The notes beneath the pieces are model-generated. The model had not been told where the DNA came from and did no database searches. It saw only the letters and a program-made list of their open reading frames with translations. Below are positions 1-6,193 of a DNA stretch of 6,193 bases, piece by piece. The position numbers and the translations under genes are program-made. Source of the DNA: Cyanobium sp. M55B138 (GTDB lineage: Bacteria; Cyanobacteriota; Cyanobacteriia; PCC-6307; Cyanobiaceae); contig JAGYNF010000096.1 of NCBI GenBank assembly GCA_018400215.1, forward strand, positions 1 through 6,193, written 5' to 3'. Each line of letters opens with the position of its first letter. Position 1 is the first letter of the stretch.

Positions 1-218
1 ACCCCCTCGCGCACCTCCCAGCCCCAGCGGCGCAGTTCGCCGGCCACCAGGGCGGCCGTCTGCTGCTCGTGGCCACTGAGCTCGGGGTGGCGGTGCAGGT
101 GGCGGCGCAGCTGGATCAGCTCGGGCAGGAACGCCTCCAGATCCCCCTCCAGCCCCAGCTGCCACCAGCAGATCCCACGCCCAGCGCCCGCGTCAGCGCC
201 AGCGGTGGCGGCGGGCAT
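1..218 (-). CDS. M20-family amidohydrolase/peptidase, N-terminal part, cut by the left window edge
   Basis: This is the first 72 codons of a gene that continues beyond position 1. The visible protein contains LIQLRRHLHRHPELSGHE at about residues 35-51 and then TAALVAGELRRWGWEV. This is the typical opening of M20D amidohydrolases (N-acyl-amino-acid or hippurate hydrolase type, also IAA-amino acid hydrolase-like), zinc or manganese enzymes that cleave N-acyl amino acids. The metal-binding residues lie further in and are not visible, so activity and substrate cannot be judged. The ATG at 218 is chosen. An in-frame ATG at 245 would add nine residues including six prolines in a row, an awkward start for translation. 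The frame is closed by the TPR gene's TGA at 333-335, and neither ATG has a clear Shine-Dalgarno. It follows the TPR gene on the same strand and is probably co-transcribed with it and ruvB. The family call is confident; the exact start is not. Confidence 0.82.
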   Translation of the reverse strand, partial: MPAATAGADAGAGRGICWWQLGLEGDLEAFLPELIQLRRHLHRHPELSGHEQQTAALVAGELRRWGWEVREG

Positions 219-245
219 GGGTGGTGGTGGAGGGGGGGACGGCAT

Positions 246-332
246 CGCAGGGCCGGAGACCGGAAGCGGTGGCTTAGGCGTGACTGTGGCTTTGGGGTGG
301 CTGCGGCTTTGGGGTGGCTGGGCTGTGGCGGT
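246..332 (-). other. Gap between the TPR and amidohydrolase genes
   Basis: This 87-bp gap separates the TPR stop from the upstream candidate start of the amidohydrolase. On the minus strand its frame is open from the TGA at 333-335 into the amidohydrolase but holds no ATG, GTG or TTG before 245, so it is read here as an untranslated leader. It contains the 17-bp tandem repeat listed separately. I see no convincing promoter, terminator hairpin or small ORF in it. Confidence 0.5.
288..321. repeat. Tandem duplication of a 17-bp unit
   Basis: The unit GGCTTTGGGGTGGCTGC at 288-304 is followed directly by GGCTTTGGGGTGGCTGG at 305-321, so 16 of 17 bases match. A shorter related piece, GGCTGTGG, follows at about 321-328. 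The repeat sits in the leader between the TPR stop and the amidohydrolase start and is G-rich on the plus strand. It looks like a replication-slippage duplication. Whether it has any role in expression cannot be told from the sequence. Confidence 0.8.
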
Positions 333-1148
333 TCAGGCGAGGGCGAGGAACTGCTGCAGGGCCGACACCGGAGCTGGCGGCCAGCGCCGCACGGCCAGCA
401 GCCATTCTGGGTCGCGGTAGCGCGGATCGAGACCGGAGGCCGACACCCAGTGGCTCTCCGCCTCGCCGCGGCCGCCCCGCTGCCAGAGCAGGGCGGTGAG
501 GCCGGCCCGGGCATCGGCGAAAAGGGGATAGCGACGGATCAGGGAGCGCAGCTGCTGCTCCGCCCGATCCAGCTGGCCCAACTGGAAAGTGGCCAGGGCC
601 TCACTGGAGCGGGCCATGGCGAAGCCCGGACGCAGCAGGGAGGCCGCCGCAAAGCTGGAGCGCGCAGCGGCCCAGTCGTCGCGCGACCCCTGCACATTGC
701 CCAGGTTGTAGAGGGCTGAGGCCTTGTCGTCGCTCTCGCCATCGATCCGATCCAGGATCCAGCGGTAGTCGGCCTCCGCCGCCTCCCAGCGCGCCAGGAG
801 TTCCTCGGCGGTGCCTCGGTTGAGGTGGGGATCCACGCTGGTGGGGTCGAGCTGGATGGCGCGGTCCTGGTCGGCGATCGCGGCCAGTGGATCCCCCAGG
901 GCAAGCTGCACATTGCCCCGATTGCTCCAGGCGGCCGCATCCATGGGCGCCAGGTCCAGCACCTGATTCCAGAGGGGCAACGCCTCGCTGAAACGGCCGC
1001 TGCGGCTGGCCTGCAGGGCCTGGTCGAACAGCTGGGGCAGGGGGGGCGTGGCGGACTCCGCCAGCACGGGCAACGGCCGCCCCCCCAACAGCACCACCAG
1101 CAGGGCCAGGAGCCCCAGGGCGGCAAACCAGCGGCGGCAGCGCCTCAT
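333..1148 (-). CDS. Secreted or membrane-anchored TPR-repeat protein
   Basis: This 271-residue protein begins with a signal peptide: MRRCRRW, a hydrophobic stretch at about residues 8-22, and a plausible cleavage after VLA at residue 30. It should act outside the cytoplasmic membrane or in the thylakoid lumen. The rest is tetratricopeptide repeats. Clear units run at about 40-73 ([19 protein letters not shown]), 74-106 ([18 protein letters not shown]) and 107-140, with further ones from about 146 ([20 protein letters not shown]) to about 215. TPRs are helix-pair scaffolds for binding proteins and no catalytic motif is visible, so the partner is unknown. The start ATG overlaps the ruvB stop in an ATGA, implying translational coupling to ruvB. 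A TPR gene directly after ruvB recurs in picocyanobacteria as I recall it. TPR fold and signal peptide are confident; function is not. Confidence 0.88.
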   Translation of the reverse strand: MRRCRRWFAALGLLALLVVLLGGRPLPVLAESATPPLPQLFDQALQASRSGRFSEALPLWNQVLDLAPMDAAAWSNRGNVQLALGDPLAAIADQDRAIQLDPTSVDPHLNRGTAEELLARWEAAEADYRWILDRIDGESDDKASALYNLGNVQGSRDDWAAARSSFAAASLLRPGFAMARSSEALATFQLGQLDRAEQQLRSLIRRYPLFADARAGLTALLWQRGGRGEAESHWVSASGLDPRYRDPEWLLAVRRWPPAPVSALQQFLALA

Positions 1149-2254
1149 GGCCCGGCCTCCACCAGGTGGGCCCGGCCCGCATCGGTGAGCAGCCGCCCCC
1201 GGGGGGTGCGCTGCAGCAAACCCTGCTGCAGCAGGTAGGGCTCCACCACCGCCTCCAGCGTGGCCGGGTCTTCGCCCAGCCCAGCCGCCAGGGTGTCGAG
1301 CCCCACCGGTCCGCCGCCGTAGGCCTCCAGCATCAGGGTGAGCAGCCGCCGATCGTGGGCATCGAGGCCCCGGCCATCGACCCGATGCAGGCTCAGGGCC
1401 TGCTCCACCAGTTCAGCCCCGATGCGTCGATGGCCGTTGACGCTGGCCACATCCCGCACCCGGCGCAGCAGGCGATTGGCGATCCGGGGGGTGCCGCGGC
1501 AGCGCCGGGCCACCTCCATCGCCGCGGCCGCATCCAGCTCGATCTCCTGCAGGCGGGCCGCCCGCAGCACGATCGCCTGCAGGTCGTTGAGGCCATAAAA
1601 CTCCAACCGCTGGATCAGGCCAAAGCGATCCCGCAGGGGGGAGCTGAGCGAACCGGCCCGGGTGGTGGCTCCCACCAGGGTGAACGGCGCCAAGGGCAGG
1701 CTGCGGGTGCGGGCGGTGGTGCCCTTGCCCACGGTGAGGTCGAGGCGATAATCCTCCATTGCCGGGTAGAGCAGCTCCTCGGCCACCCGGTTGAGCCGGT
1801 GGATCTCGTCGATGAACAGCAGCTCATGGGGCTGCAGGTTCACCAGCAGCCCCACGATGTCGCGGGGGCGCTCCAGGGCGGGGGCACTGGTGATGCGGCA
1901 GCGCACCCCCAGCTCCTCGGCCAACACCAGGGCCATGGTGGTCTTGCCCAGGCCGGGTGGCCCGTAGAGCAGCACGTGGTCGAGCGCCTCCTGGCGGCTG
2001 CGGGTGGCGGCCACGGCGATGGCCAGCACCTGCTTGAGCTCGCTCTGACCGATGTAATCAGCCAGCCGCCGGGGCCGCAGCGAATCGGCCCGGAGCTGGG
2101 GCTCAGCCGCCGGGTTGGCTTCGGGGTCATCGCTGGCGACGACCGACTGCACCAGGCGCTCAAGCGGATGGTGCACAGCGGCAGACGGCGCGCTGGGGGG
2201 ATCCCGCCGCCGGCGTCCATCCGATGCAGCCGATCCCGAGGAGACAATCGCCAT
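1145..2254 (-). CDS. ruvB: Holliday junction branch migration ATPase RuvB
   Basis: RuvB is the hexameric AAA+ motor that, with RuvA, drives branch migration of Holliday junctions in recombination and repair in the cytoplasm. In the 369-residue product Walker A is GPPGLGKT (98-105), Walker B is FIDE (147-150), sensor 1 is GATT (195-198), the arginine-finger segment is SPLRDRFG (205-212) and sensor 2 is [16 protein letters not shown] (253-268). A winged-helix DNA-binding domain fills about 296-369. All motifs look intact. The start at 2254 gives MAIVSS, the usual cyanobacterial RuvB opening. An in-frame ATG at 2269 would add MAPQR. Neither has a Shine-Dalgarno. About 60 residues precede [11 protein letters not shown], longer than the roughly 20 of E. 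coli RuvB, and this extension is Arg-, Pro- and Ala-rich, as is common in cyanobacteria. The gene is first in a minus-strand block, overlaps the TPR gene by 4 bp, and is divergent from smpB. Confidence 0.97.
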   Translation of the reverse strand: MAIVSSGSAASDGRRRRDPPSAPSAAVHHPLERLVQSVVASDDPEANPAAEPQLRADSLRPRRLADYIGQSELKQVLAIAVAATRSRQEALDHVLLYGPPGLGKTTMALVLAEELGVRCRITSAPALERPRDIVGLLVNLQPHELLFIDEIHRLNRVAEELLYPAMEDYRLDLTVGKGTTARTRSLPLAPFTLVGATTRAGSLSSPLRDRFGLIQRLEFYGLNDLQAIVLRAARLQEIELDAAAAMEVARRCRGTPRIANRLLRRVRDVASVNGHRRIGAELVEQALSLHRVDGRGLDAHDRRLLTLMLEAYGGGPVGLDTLAAGLGEDPATLEAVVEPYLLQQGLLQRTPRGRLLTDAGRAHLVEAGP

Positions 2255-2335
2255 GCGTTGAGGCGCCATGGTTGGAGGGTACCGGCCCCTGCCTAGGGTC
2301 GGAGCTCAGCGTGCACCCCGGCGAGATCGGCAGCC
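2255..2335. promoter_or_regulatory. Divergent ruvB/smpB intergenic region, presumed promoters
   Basis: These 81 bp separate the starts of two divergent genes, so promoters for both directions should lie here or extend into the coding ends. I could not identify a convincing -35/-10 pair on either strand and neither gene has a strong Shine-Dalgarno. The call rests on gene orientation only. Confidence 0.35.
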
Positions 2336-2836
2336 ATGGCAAAAGGCGGCACCAAGAAGCTGGCTGCCCGGGCCCAGCGGGATGCCTCCAACCGCCTGCT
2401 GGCCGACAACCGCCTGGCCCGCCACCAATACGAGATCCTCGAAACCCTCGAGTGCGGCATCGAGCTGGTGGGCACCGAGGTGAAGTCGATCCGGGCCGGC
2501 CAGGCCAATCTGCGCGATGGCTTCTGCCTGGTGCGGGGCGGGGAGCTGCAGCTGCACAACGTGCACATCTCGCCCCACAGCCACGCCGGCGCCTACTTCA
2601 ACCATGAGCCCCTGCGGGTGCGCAAACTGCTGGCCCACCGCCGGGAAATTGAGCGGCTGCGGGTCGCGCTCGACCAGAAGGGCCTCACCCTGATTCCCCT
2701 CAATCTGCACCTGAAGGGCTCCTGGATCAAGCTCACCCTGGGCCTGGCCAAGGGGCGCAAACTGCACGACAAGCGGGCCGAAGAGCGCCGCAAACAGGAG
2801 GCCAAGGAAACCCGCGCGGCCATCGCCCGCTATTGA
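2336..2836 (+). CDS. smpB: tmRNA-binding protein SmpB
   Basis: SmpB binds transfer-messenger RNA and places it in the empty A site of stalled ribosomes, so that the nascent chain is tagged for degradation and the ribosome is freed (trans-translation). The 166-residue product, close to the usual 150-165, has the family's signature blocks: [26 protein letters not shown] (about 26-51), the loop [11 protein letters not shown] (53-63), [11 protein letters not shown] (74-84), and the basic tail [20 protein letters not shown] (136-155), which enters the mRNA channel. No residue appears lost. About 22 Lys/Arg/Ala-rich residues precede the conserved [10 protein letters not shown]. The ATG at 2336 is the natural start and has only a weak purine stretch upstream. 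The gene is divergent from ruvB and converges on the kinase-like gene, with 23 bp between stops. The tmRNA gene ssrA is not in this window. Confidence 0.97.
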   Translation: MAKGGTKKLAARAQRDASNRLLADNRLARHQYEILETLECGIELVGTEVKSIRAGQANLRDGFCLVRGGELQLHNVHISPHSHAGAYFNHEPLRVRKLLAHRREIERLRVALDQKGLTLIPLNLHLKGSWIKLTLGLAKGRKLHDKRAEERRKQEAKETRAAIARY

Positions 2837-2859
2837 GCCCAGCCCAACGGCGAAGGCGC
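2837..2859. other. Short convergent gap between smpB and the kinase-like gene
   Basis: Only 23 bp separate the two stop codons. Small GC-rich inverted repeats are present: GGCG-AAGG-CGCC at 2849-2860 and CGCC-TAG-GGCG at 2857-2867. Each stem is only four pairs and no T-run follows on either strand, so a standard intrinsic terminator is not supported. The two transcripts probably overlap at their 3' ends. Confidence 0.45.
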
Positions 2860-4872
2860 CTAGGGCGAATCGACGACGGGGGGCGGCACCGGTGGGTCCT
2901 CGGGGGCAGCTGGCTCCGGATCGGCCTGCTGAAGCAGCTCCTGGGATGGCTCCTCCACGGGGGGAGGCGGCGGCGGCGTTGTAGGAGGAGGCGGCTCCCG
3001 GGGGGGTGGATCCGCCCGCAGCGACAGGGTGATCAGGGCTGGGGCCACCCCTTGGTTGGTGACGAGCAACTGCACCGGCGAACTCTGCTGCGCAGGCAAG
3101 CTCACCACCCGCAGCGGACCGCTCGGCTCCAGCAGGGAGCCATCGGCGCCGAACACACTCATCTGCATCAGGGGGGAGCCGTTCACCCCCAGCACCAGGC
3201 GATGGCCCTCGGGCAGGCGAATCGGGAACAGGCGCACCCCACCGGCGGCGACCGGGGCACTCAGCACCTGGGGCTCGGCCGTGCGGGCCTGGATGGGCTC
3301 GATCTGGATCGAGGCCAGGCTCTGTTCGGCCGCCGCATACCAGAGCTGGCGGAAGGGCTCAGGGGGAATGGTGCTGCCCGAGCGGCCCGGCAACAGGCTC
3401 TGGGCCTGGGCTGACACCAACTGCCGCAACACCTCGCTGCTGATTCCCTGCTCCACCAGCGCCCGTTGGCGCTGCTCCCAGTCGGCATTGCCGTAGCTGC
3501 CCAGCCGGCGCCGGATCTCCAGGGGCAGCGGCTCCACCCGGGCCAGCCAGTCCTGGGCCAGCTCATTCCACACCTGCCGCAGGGGGGCATCCTCAAGGGC
3601 ATCGCCCGGCAGGCGGCCACCCCGCTCCGGGAAGCGGGCCAAGAGGCTGGCGTCCACCAGCTTCAGGAACCAGGCCCGGTCAACCTGCATGGCCCGCAGG
3701 CGGTTGAGCAGCTGCTGGCGCTGGTCGATTTCGGCAGGGGGCAGGCTGCTGGGCAGTTGCAACGCCGCATCCGGGGGGCTGGGCAGGATCCGCTGGCCGC
3801 GGCTGAGCCACCACCAGCCCAGGGCGGTTCCCACCACGGCCGAGAGCACCAGGGCCATCACCACCGGCCAGATGCCCCCCTCGGCGGCCACCTCCCGCTC
3901 CTCGCCGCGCAGACGCACCGCCGGCAGGGGGGGCTGAAGCACGGGCAGCTCTGGCGGGGCGGCTGCCGGTGGGGGGGCTGCTGCTGGGGCGGTGGGTGCC
4001 GGCGCTGCAGTGGTGGGCTCGGCCTGGGGCACCAGGGCGACGGTGCGATCGGCGCGGGGCACCGGGCCGGTGGTCTCCGGCATCGGCAGGGCCTGGAAGG
4101 CGGCGAGGGCCTGGGATGCCGAACTGAAGCGTTGGCCAGGCTCACAGGCCAGCAGCCGGGCCAGGGCCGCCTGCTGATCGGGCAGGTCGCTGAGGCAGGC
4201 GGGCCAGCGCCACGCCAGCGACCCCGGCTCCAGCAGGCGCGCCGGCGGATCGCCGCTGAGCAGCACCAGGGCCGTGACCCCGAGGGCATGCAGGTCCATC
4301 CAGGCCTGCGGCCGGCCGGAGCGGGCCCGTTCAGGTGGGGCATAGCCGGGAGTGACCGCCGCCACATCCGCCACCAGGCCGAAATCCAGCAGCACCGGCA
4401 GGCCATCGCTGTCACGGCGCAGCAGGTTTGCGGGGCAGAGATCGCCATGCACCAGCTCCTGGCCATGCAGCACGACCAGCACCGGCAGCAGCTGGCGCAG
4501 CAGCAGCAGCACCTCGCCGGCGCCGAACACCATCTGCCGCTCGGCCCGGGCCGCGATCAACTCCTGGTAGGTGCGGCCCATCTGCCATTCGCGCACCAAC
4601 CACAGACAGCCGTCCTGGCTGAGGGCAGCCCCAAGACGGGGCACCTGGGGATGGAGCACCCCCTGCAGACCACTCCAGAGCTGCCGGGCCCGGGCCTGGT
4701 CGAGCTCGGGGCCCAGCTGGCGCAGCACCACCGGCGCCTCGGCGGCCAGCTGGTCGGCGGCGCGCCAGAGCACCCCCTGGGGGCCCGTGGAGAGGCGCTG
4801 CTCCAGGCGATAGCGCTCACCAATCACCTGACCAGGCTGGCCAGCAACATCAGGGGCCATATCGGGTGGCAT
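2860..4872 (-). CDS. Degenerate serine/threonine kinase-like membrane protein with an extracytoplasmic domain
   Basis: This 670-residue protein starts with a bacterial Ser/Thr kinase fold. It has a glycine loop LSTGPQGVLWRA (27-38), VVLRQL (48-53) where VAIK is expected, a catalytic loop HGDLCPANL (142-150), DFG (163-165), a very short activation segment, GYAPPER (176-182) and MDLHALGV (192-199). The metal-binding Asp163 and loop residues Asp144 and Asn149 are kept, but the beta3 lysine is Arg51, the HRD arginine is Gly143 and the loop lysine is Cys146. It may therefore be a pseudokinase or a weak, atypical kinase. A Pro/Ala-rich linker (about 263-320) leads to one membrane helix (about 334-356). 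A 260-residue outer region of no family I recognise follows: a helical part with repeated Trp, then a beta-like part (about 535-618). The tail 621-670 is very proline-rich. The start ATG shares one base with the cysK stop (TGATG), suggesting coupled translation. Confidence 0.8.
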   Translation of the reverse strand: MPPDMAPDVAGQPGQVIGERYRLEQRLSTGPQGVLWRAADQLAAEAPVVLRQLGPELDQARARQLWSGLQGVLHPQVPRLGAALSQDGCLWLVREWQMGRTYQELIAARAERQMVFGAGEVLLLLRQLLPVLVVLHGQELVHGDLCPANLLRRDSDGLPVLLDFGLVADVAAVTPGYAPPERARSGRPQAWMDLHALGVTALVLLSGDPPARLLEPGSLAWRWPACLSDLPDQQAALARLLACEPGQRFSSASQALAAFQALPMPETTGPVPRADRTVALVPQAEPTTAAPAPTAPAAAPPPAAAPPELPVLQPPLPAVRLRGEEREVAAEGGIWPVVMALVLSAVVGTALGWWWLSRGQRILPSPPDAALQLPSSLPPAEIDQRQQLLNRLRAMQVDRAWFLKLVDASLLARFPERGGRLPGDALEDAPLRQVWNELAQDWLARVEPLPLEIRRRLGSYGNADWEQRQRALVEQGISSEVLRQLVSAQAQSLLPGRSGSTIPPEPFRQLWYAAAEQSLASIQIEPIQARTAEPQVLSAPVAAGGVRLFPIRLPEGHRLVLGVNGSPLMQMSVFGADGSLLEPSGPLRVVSLPAQQSSPVQLLVTNQGVAPALITLSLRADPPPREPPPPTTPPPPPPVEEPSQELLQQADPEPAAPEDPPVPPPVVDSP

Positions 4873-5903
4873 CAGCCAGGGGCGGGCGCAGAACGCTCAG
4901 GTTGCCGCAGCCCCTTGCCCGCCAGCCAGTCCCGGTCGTAGAGGCGCGAGCGATAGCGGTCGCCGCTGTCGCAGAGCACGGTCACGATCGTGTGGCCGGG
5001 GCCCATCCGGCGGGCCGTCTCCACCGCCGCGGCCACGTTGATGCCCACCGAGCCGCCCAGGAACAGGCCCTCCCGCCAGAGCAGCCGGTAGATCGTGTCC
5101 AGCGCCGCCTGATCATCGATGCGCACGGCGTCATCAATCGGCGCACCCTCCAGGTTGGCGGTGATGCGGCTGTTGCCGATGCCCTCGGTGATCGAGCTGC
5201 CCTCACTGGCCAGCTCGCCGGTCTTCACCCAGCTGTAGAGGGCACTGCCATTGGGATCGGCCAGTACGCAGCGCACCGCGGGGTTCTGCTCCTTGAGGTA
5301 GAGCGCCACACCGGCGTAGGTGCCACCGGTGCCGGTGGCCGCCACCCAGGCATCCACAGCGCCCTCGGTTTGCTGCCAGAGCTCCGGACCGGTGGTGTTG
5401 TAGTGGGCGCGGCGGTTGGCCAGGTTGTCGAACTGATTGGCCCACACGGCCCCAGGGGTTTCCGCAGCGATGCGGCCCGAGAGCCTCACGTAGTTGTTGG
5501 GATCGCGGTAGGGCACGGCCGGCACCGTGCGCACCTCGGCGCCGAGGCTGCGCAACAGGCCGATCTTCTCGGCCGACTGGGTTTCCGGAATCACGATCAG
5601 CGCCCGGTAGCCCCGGGCATTGCAGAGGTGGGTGAGACCGATGCCGGTGTTGCCGGCCGTGCCCTCCACCACCGTGCCGCCGGGCTGGAGCAGGCCCTGC
5701 TCCTCCGCCTCCAGCAGGATGCCCAGGGCCGCCCGATCCTTCACCGAACCGCCGGGGTTCATGAATTCGGCCTTGCCGAGGATCTCGCAACCGGTGAGGT
5801 CGCTGAGGGCCTGCAGGCGGATCAGGGGGGTCTGGCCGACAGCCCCCACAAAGCCAGGGGTGATCCCGCCCACCGGCCTGACCCTTGCTGTGATGCCGCC
5901 CAT
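4872..5903 (-). CDS. cysK: Cysteine synthase family PLP enzyme (O-acetylserine sulfhydrylase-like)
   Basis: This enzyme should join O-acetylserine and sulfide to make cysteine, using pyridoxal phosphate, in the cytoplasm. The 343-residue product shows [10 protein letters not shown] (21-30), the PLP lysine in [11 protein letters not shown] (Lys55), the substrate loop [11 protein letters not shown] (80-90), the phosphate cup GTGGT (191-195), GGSVGINV (283-290) and CDSGDRY (311-317). TAGNTG replaces the classical TSGNTG and GGSVG replaces the GISSG-type loop, marking the branch found in cyanobacteria and proteobacteria that is often annotated cysteine synthase A. The symbol is therefore provisional, and a related beta-replacement reaction is possible. 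Starts considered: ATG 5903 (chosen, GAGG just upstream), GTG 5873 (closer to the usual family length), and ATG 5972, which would overlap the egtB start codon. It overlaps the kinase-like gene by one base and is divergent from egtB. Confidence 0.9.
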   Translation of the reverse strand: MGGITARVRPVGGITPGFVGAVGQTPLIRLQALSDLTGCEILGKAEFMNPGGSVKDRAALGILLEAEEQGLLQPGGTVVEGTAGNTGIGLTHLCNARGYRALIVIPETQSAEKIGLLRSLGAEVRTVPAVPYRDPNNYVRLSGRIAAETPGAVWANQFDNLANRRAHYNTTGPELWQQTEGAVDAWVAATGTGGTYAGVALYLKEQNPAVRCVLADPNGSALYSWVKTGELASEGSSITEGIGNSRITANLEGAPIDDAVRIDDQAALDTIYRLLWREGLFLGGSVGINVAAAVETARRMGPGHTIVTVLCDSGDRYRSRLYDRDWLAGKGLRQPERSAPAPG

Positions 5904-5970
5904 GCCCTCGTCACTGCCTGGCGGGATCGTAGGCAAGCTCCCTATGGTCAGGGTTGGGCGGAGGTTCCGC
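5904..5970. promoter_or_regulatory. Divergent cysK/egtB intergenic region, presumed shared promoter region
   Basis: These 67 bp lie between divergent starts. On the plus strand TATGGT at 5943-5948 could be a -10 for egtB, but no good -35 lies 16-18 bp upstream. On the minus strand TACGAT (about 5931-5926) resembles a -10 for cysK, again with a poorly spaced -35. An in-frame ATG at 5944 would extend EgtB by nine residues but lacks a ribosome-binding site. The call rests mainly on orientation. Confidence 0.35.
5959..5964 (+). promoter_or_regulatory. Ribosome binding site of egtB
   Basis: CGGAGG ends 6 bases before the ATG at 5971. This is the best Shine-Dalgarno match noted at a start in this window. 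It decides the egtB start in favour of 5971 over the in-frame ATG at 5944, which has no comparable site. Confidence 0.65.
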
Positions 5971-6193
5971 ATGAACACGCACCTGCTGGAGCGGTTGCTG
6001 GCGGTGCGCCACCGCAGCGTGGCCCTGATCGCCCCCCTGGAACCCGAAGACCTCTGCCTGCAGGGCATGGCCGATGCCAGCCCGCCCAAGTGGCACCTGG
6101 GCCACACCACCTGGTTTTTTGAGCAGTTTCTGCTGCAGCCGCTGCTCGAAGCCGGCCTCGACCTCGATTACAGCCCTGCGCCGGCCAGCTGGA
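5971..6193 (+). CDS. egtB: Ergothioneine biosynthesis protein EgtB, N-terminal part, cut by the right window edge
   Basis: EgtB is an iron-dependent sulfoxide synthase. It uses oxygen to join hercynine (trimethyl-histidine) to a thiol donor, gamma-glutamylcysteine or cysteine, on the way to the antioxidant ergothioneine. The visible 74 residues are the start of the DinB-like helical domain and carry [21 protein letters not shown] (about 33-53), a near-exact copy of the EgtB signature. In known EgtB structures the second histidine of this block (here His45) is one of three iron ligands; the other two lie beyond the window, as does the C-terminal formylglycine-generating-enzyme-like domain. Thiol preference cannot be read from this part. 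The start at 5971 has a good Shine-Dalgarno. In cyanobacteria the methyltransferase gene egtD usually follows, but it is not visible here. The gene is divergent from the cysteine synthase gene. Confidence 0.92.
   Translation, partial: MNTHLLERLLAVRHRSVALIAPLEPEDLCLQGMADASPPKWHLGHTTWFFEQFLLQPLLEAGLDLDYSPAPASW

Noticed and set aside
69..719. A 216-codon plus-strand frame over the TPR and amidohydrolase genes
   Set aside because: Its translation is low-complexity, while the minus strand encodes a signal peptide, TPRs and an M20 motif.
1166..2296. A 376-codon open frame on the plus strand opposite ruvB
   Set aside because: It is the antisense shadow of an intact ruvB in GC-rich DNA. Its protein is rich in Gln, His, Gly and Ala and shows no recognisable domain.
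2849..2867. Possible bidirectional intrinsic terminator between smpB and the kinase-like gene
   Set aside because: The hairpins have only four base pairs and no T-run on either strand.
4490..4512. CAG trinucleotide run (CAGCAGCAGCAGCAC)
   Set aside because: It encodes the leucine-rich helix LLLLRQLL of the kinase-like fold and is explained by codon usage rather than a repeat element.
3466..4941. A 491-codon open frame on the plus strand opposite the kinase-like gene
   Set aside because: It is low-complexity Gln/His/Gly-rich, has no motif, and runs opposite a clearly real gene. Long antisense frames are expected at this GC content.
5904..5972. Longer cysK start at ATG 5972, overlapping the egtB ATG in a CATG
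   Set aside because: It would add 23 residues not typical of the family and leave no room for divergent promoters; the start at 5903, or GTG 5873, fits better.
4866..6122. A 418-codon open frame on the plus strand opposite cysK and running into egtB
   Set aside because: Both cysK and egtB have strong family motifs in other frames; this frame has none.
1..6193. Search for a mobile element, defence system, CRISPR array, riboswitch or tRNA
   Set aside because: No transposase, integrase, nuclease, regular repeat-spacer pattern or tRNA-like fold was seen; the content is core chromosomal.

Overview
The window is GC-rich chromosomal DNA that most likely comes from a picocyanobacterium of the Cyanobium/Synechococcus type. 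This rests on the RuvB that starts MAIVSS, on the divergent ruvB/smpB pair, on the ruvB-TPR-M20 gene string, and on the style of the proteins (a secreted TPR protein, a kinase-like membrane protein, a TAGNTG-type cysteine synthase, and an EgtB). The assignment comes from recognising sequence, not from a database search. I see no insertion sequence, phage gene, CRISPR array, tRNA or rRNA. The genes are tightly packed, the longest gaps are under 100 bp, and no stretch over 300 bp lacks a gene.

Layout from left to right. (1) A minus-strand block covers positions 1-2254, transcribed right to left: ruvB (Holliday-junction branch-migration motor), a secreted TPR protein overlapping ruvB by 4 bp, and the N-terminal part of an M20-family amidohydrolase cut by the left edge. 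The 87-bp gap before the amidohydrolase holds a 17-bp tandem repeat. (2) smpB (trans-translation factor) lies on the plus strand at 2336-2836, divergent from ruvB across about 80 bp. (3) A minus-strand pair covers 2860-5903: a cysteine synthase family PLP enzyme, whose stop overlaps the start of a 670-residue kinase-like membrane protein by one base (TGATG). The kinase-like gene converges on smpB with only 23 bp between the stops. (4) At the right edge, the first 74 codons of egtB (ergothioneine biosynthesis) run on the plus strand, divergent from the cysteine synthase gene across 67 bp.

Most of this is housekeeping content: recombination, ribosome rescue and cysteine synthesis. The least explained parts are two. 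The kinase-like protein has lost the usual beta3 lysine and the HRD arginine, carries one membrane segment and an uncharacterised outer domain with a proline-rich tail, and is translationally linked to the cysteine synthase. The cysteine synthase in turn faces egtB, so sulfur-donor production and ergothioneine synthesis could share control. I did not find a clearly new multi-gene system; the kinase-like/cysK/egtB neighbourhood is the best candidate for follow-up.
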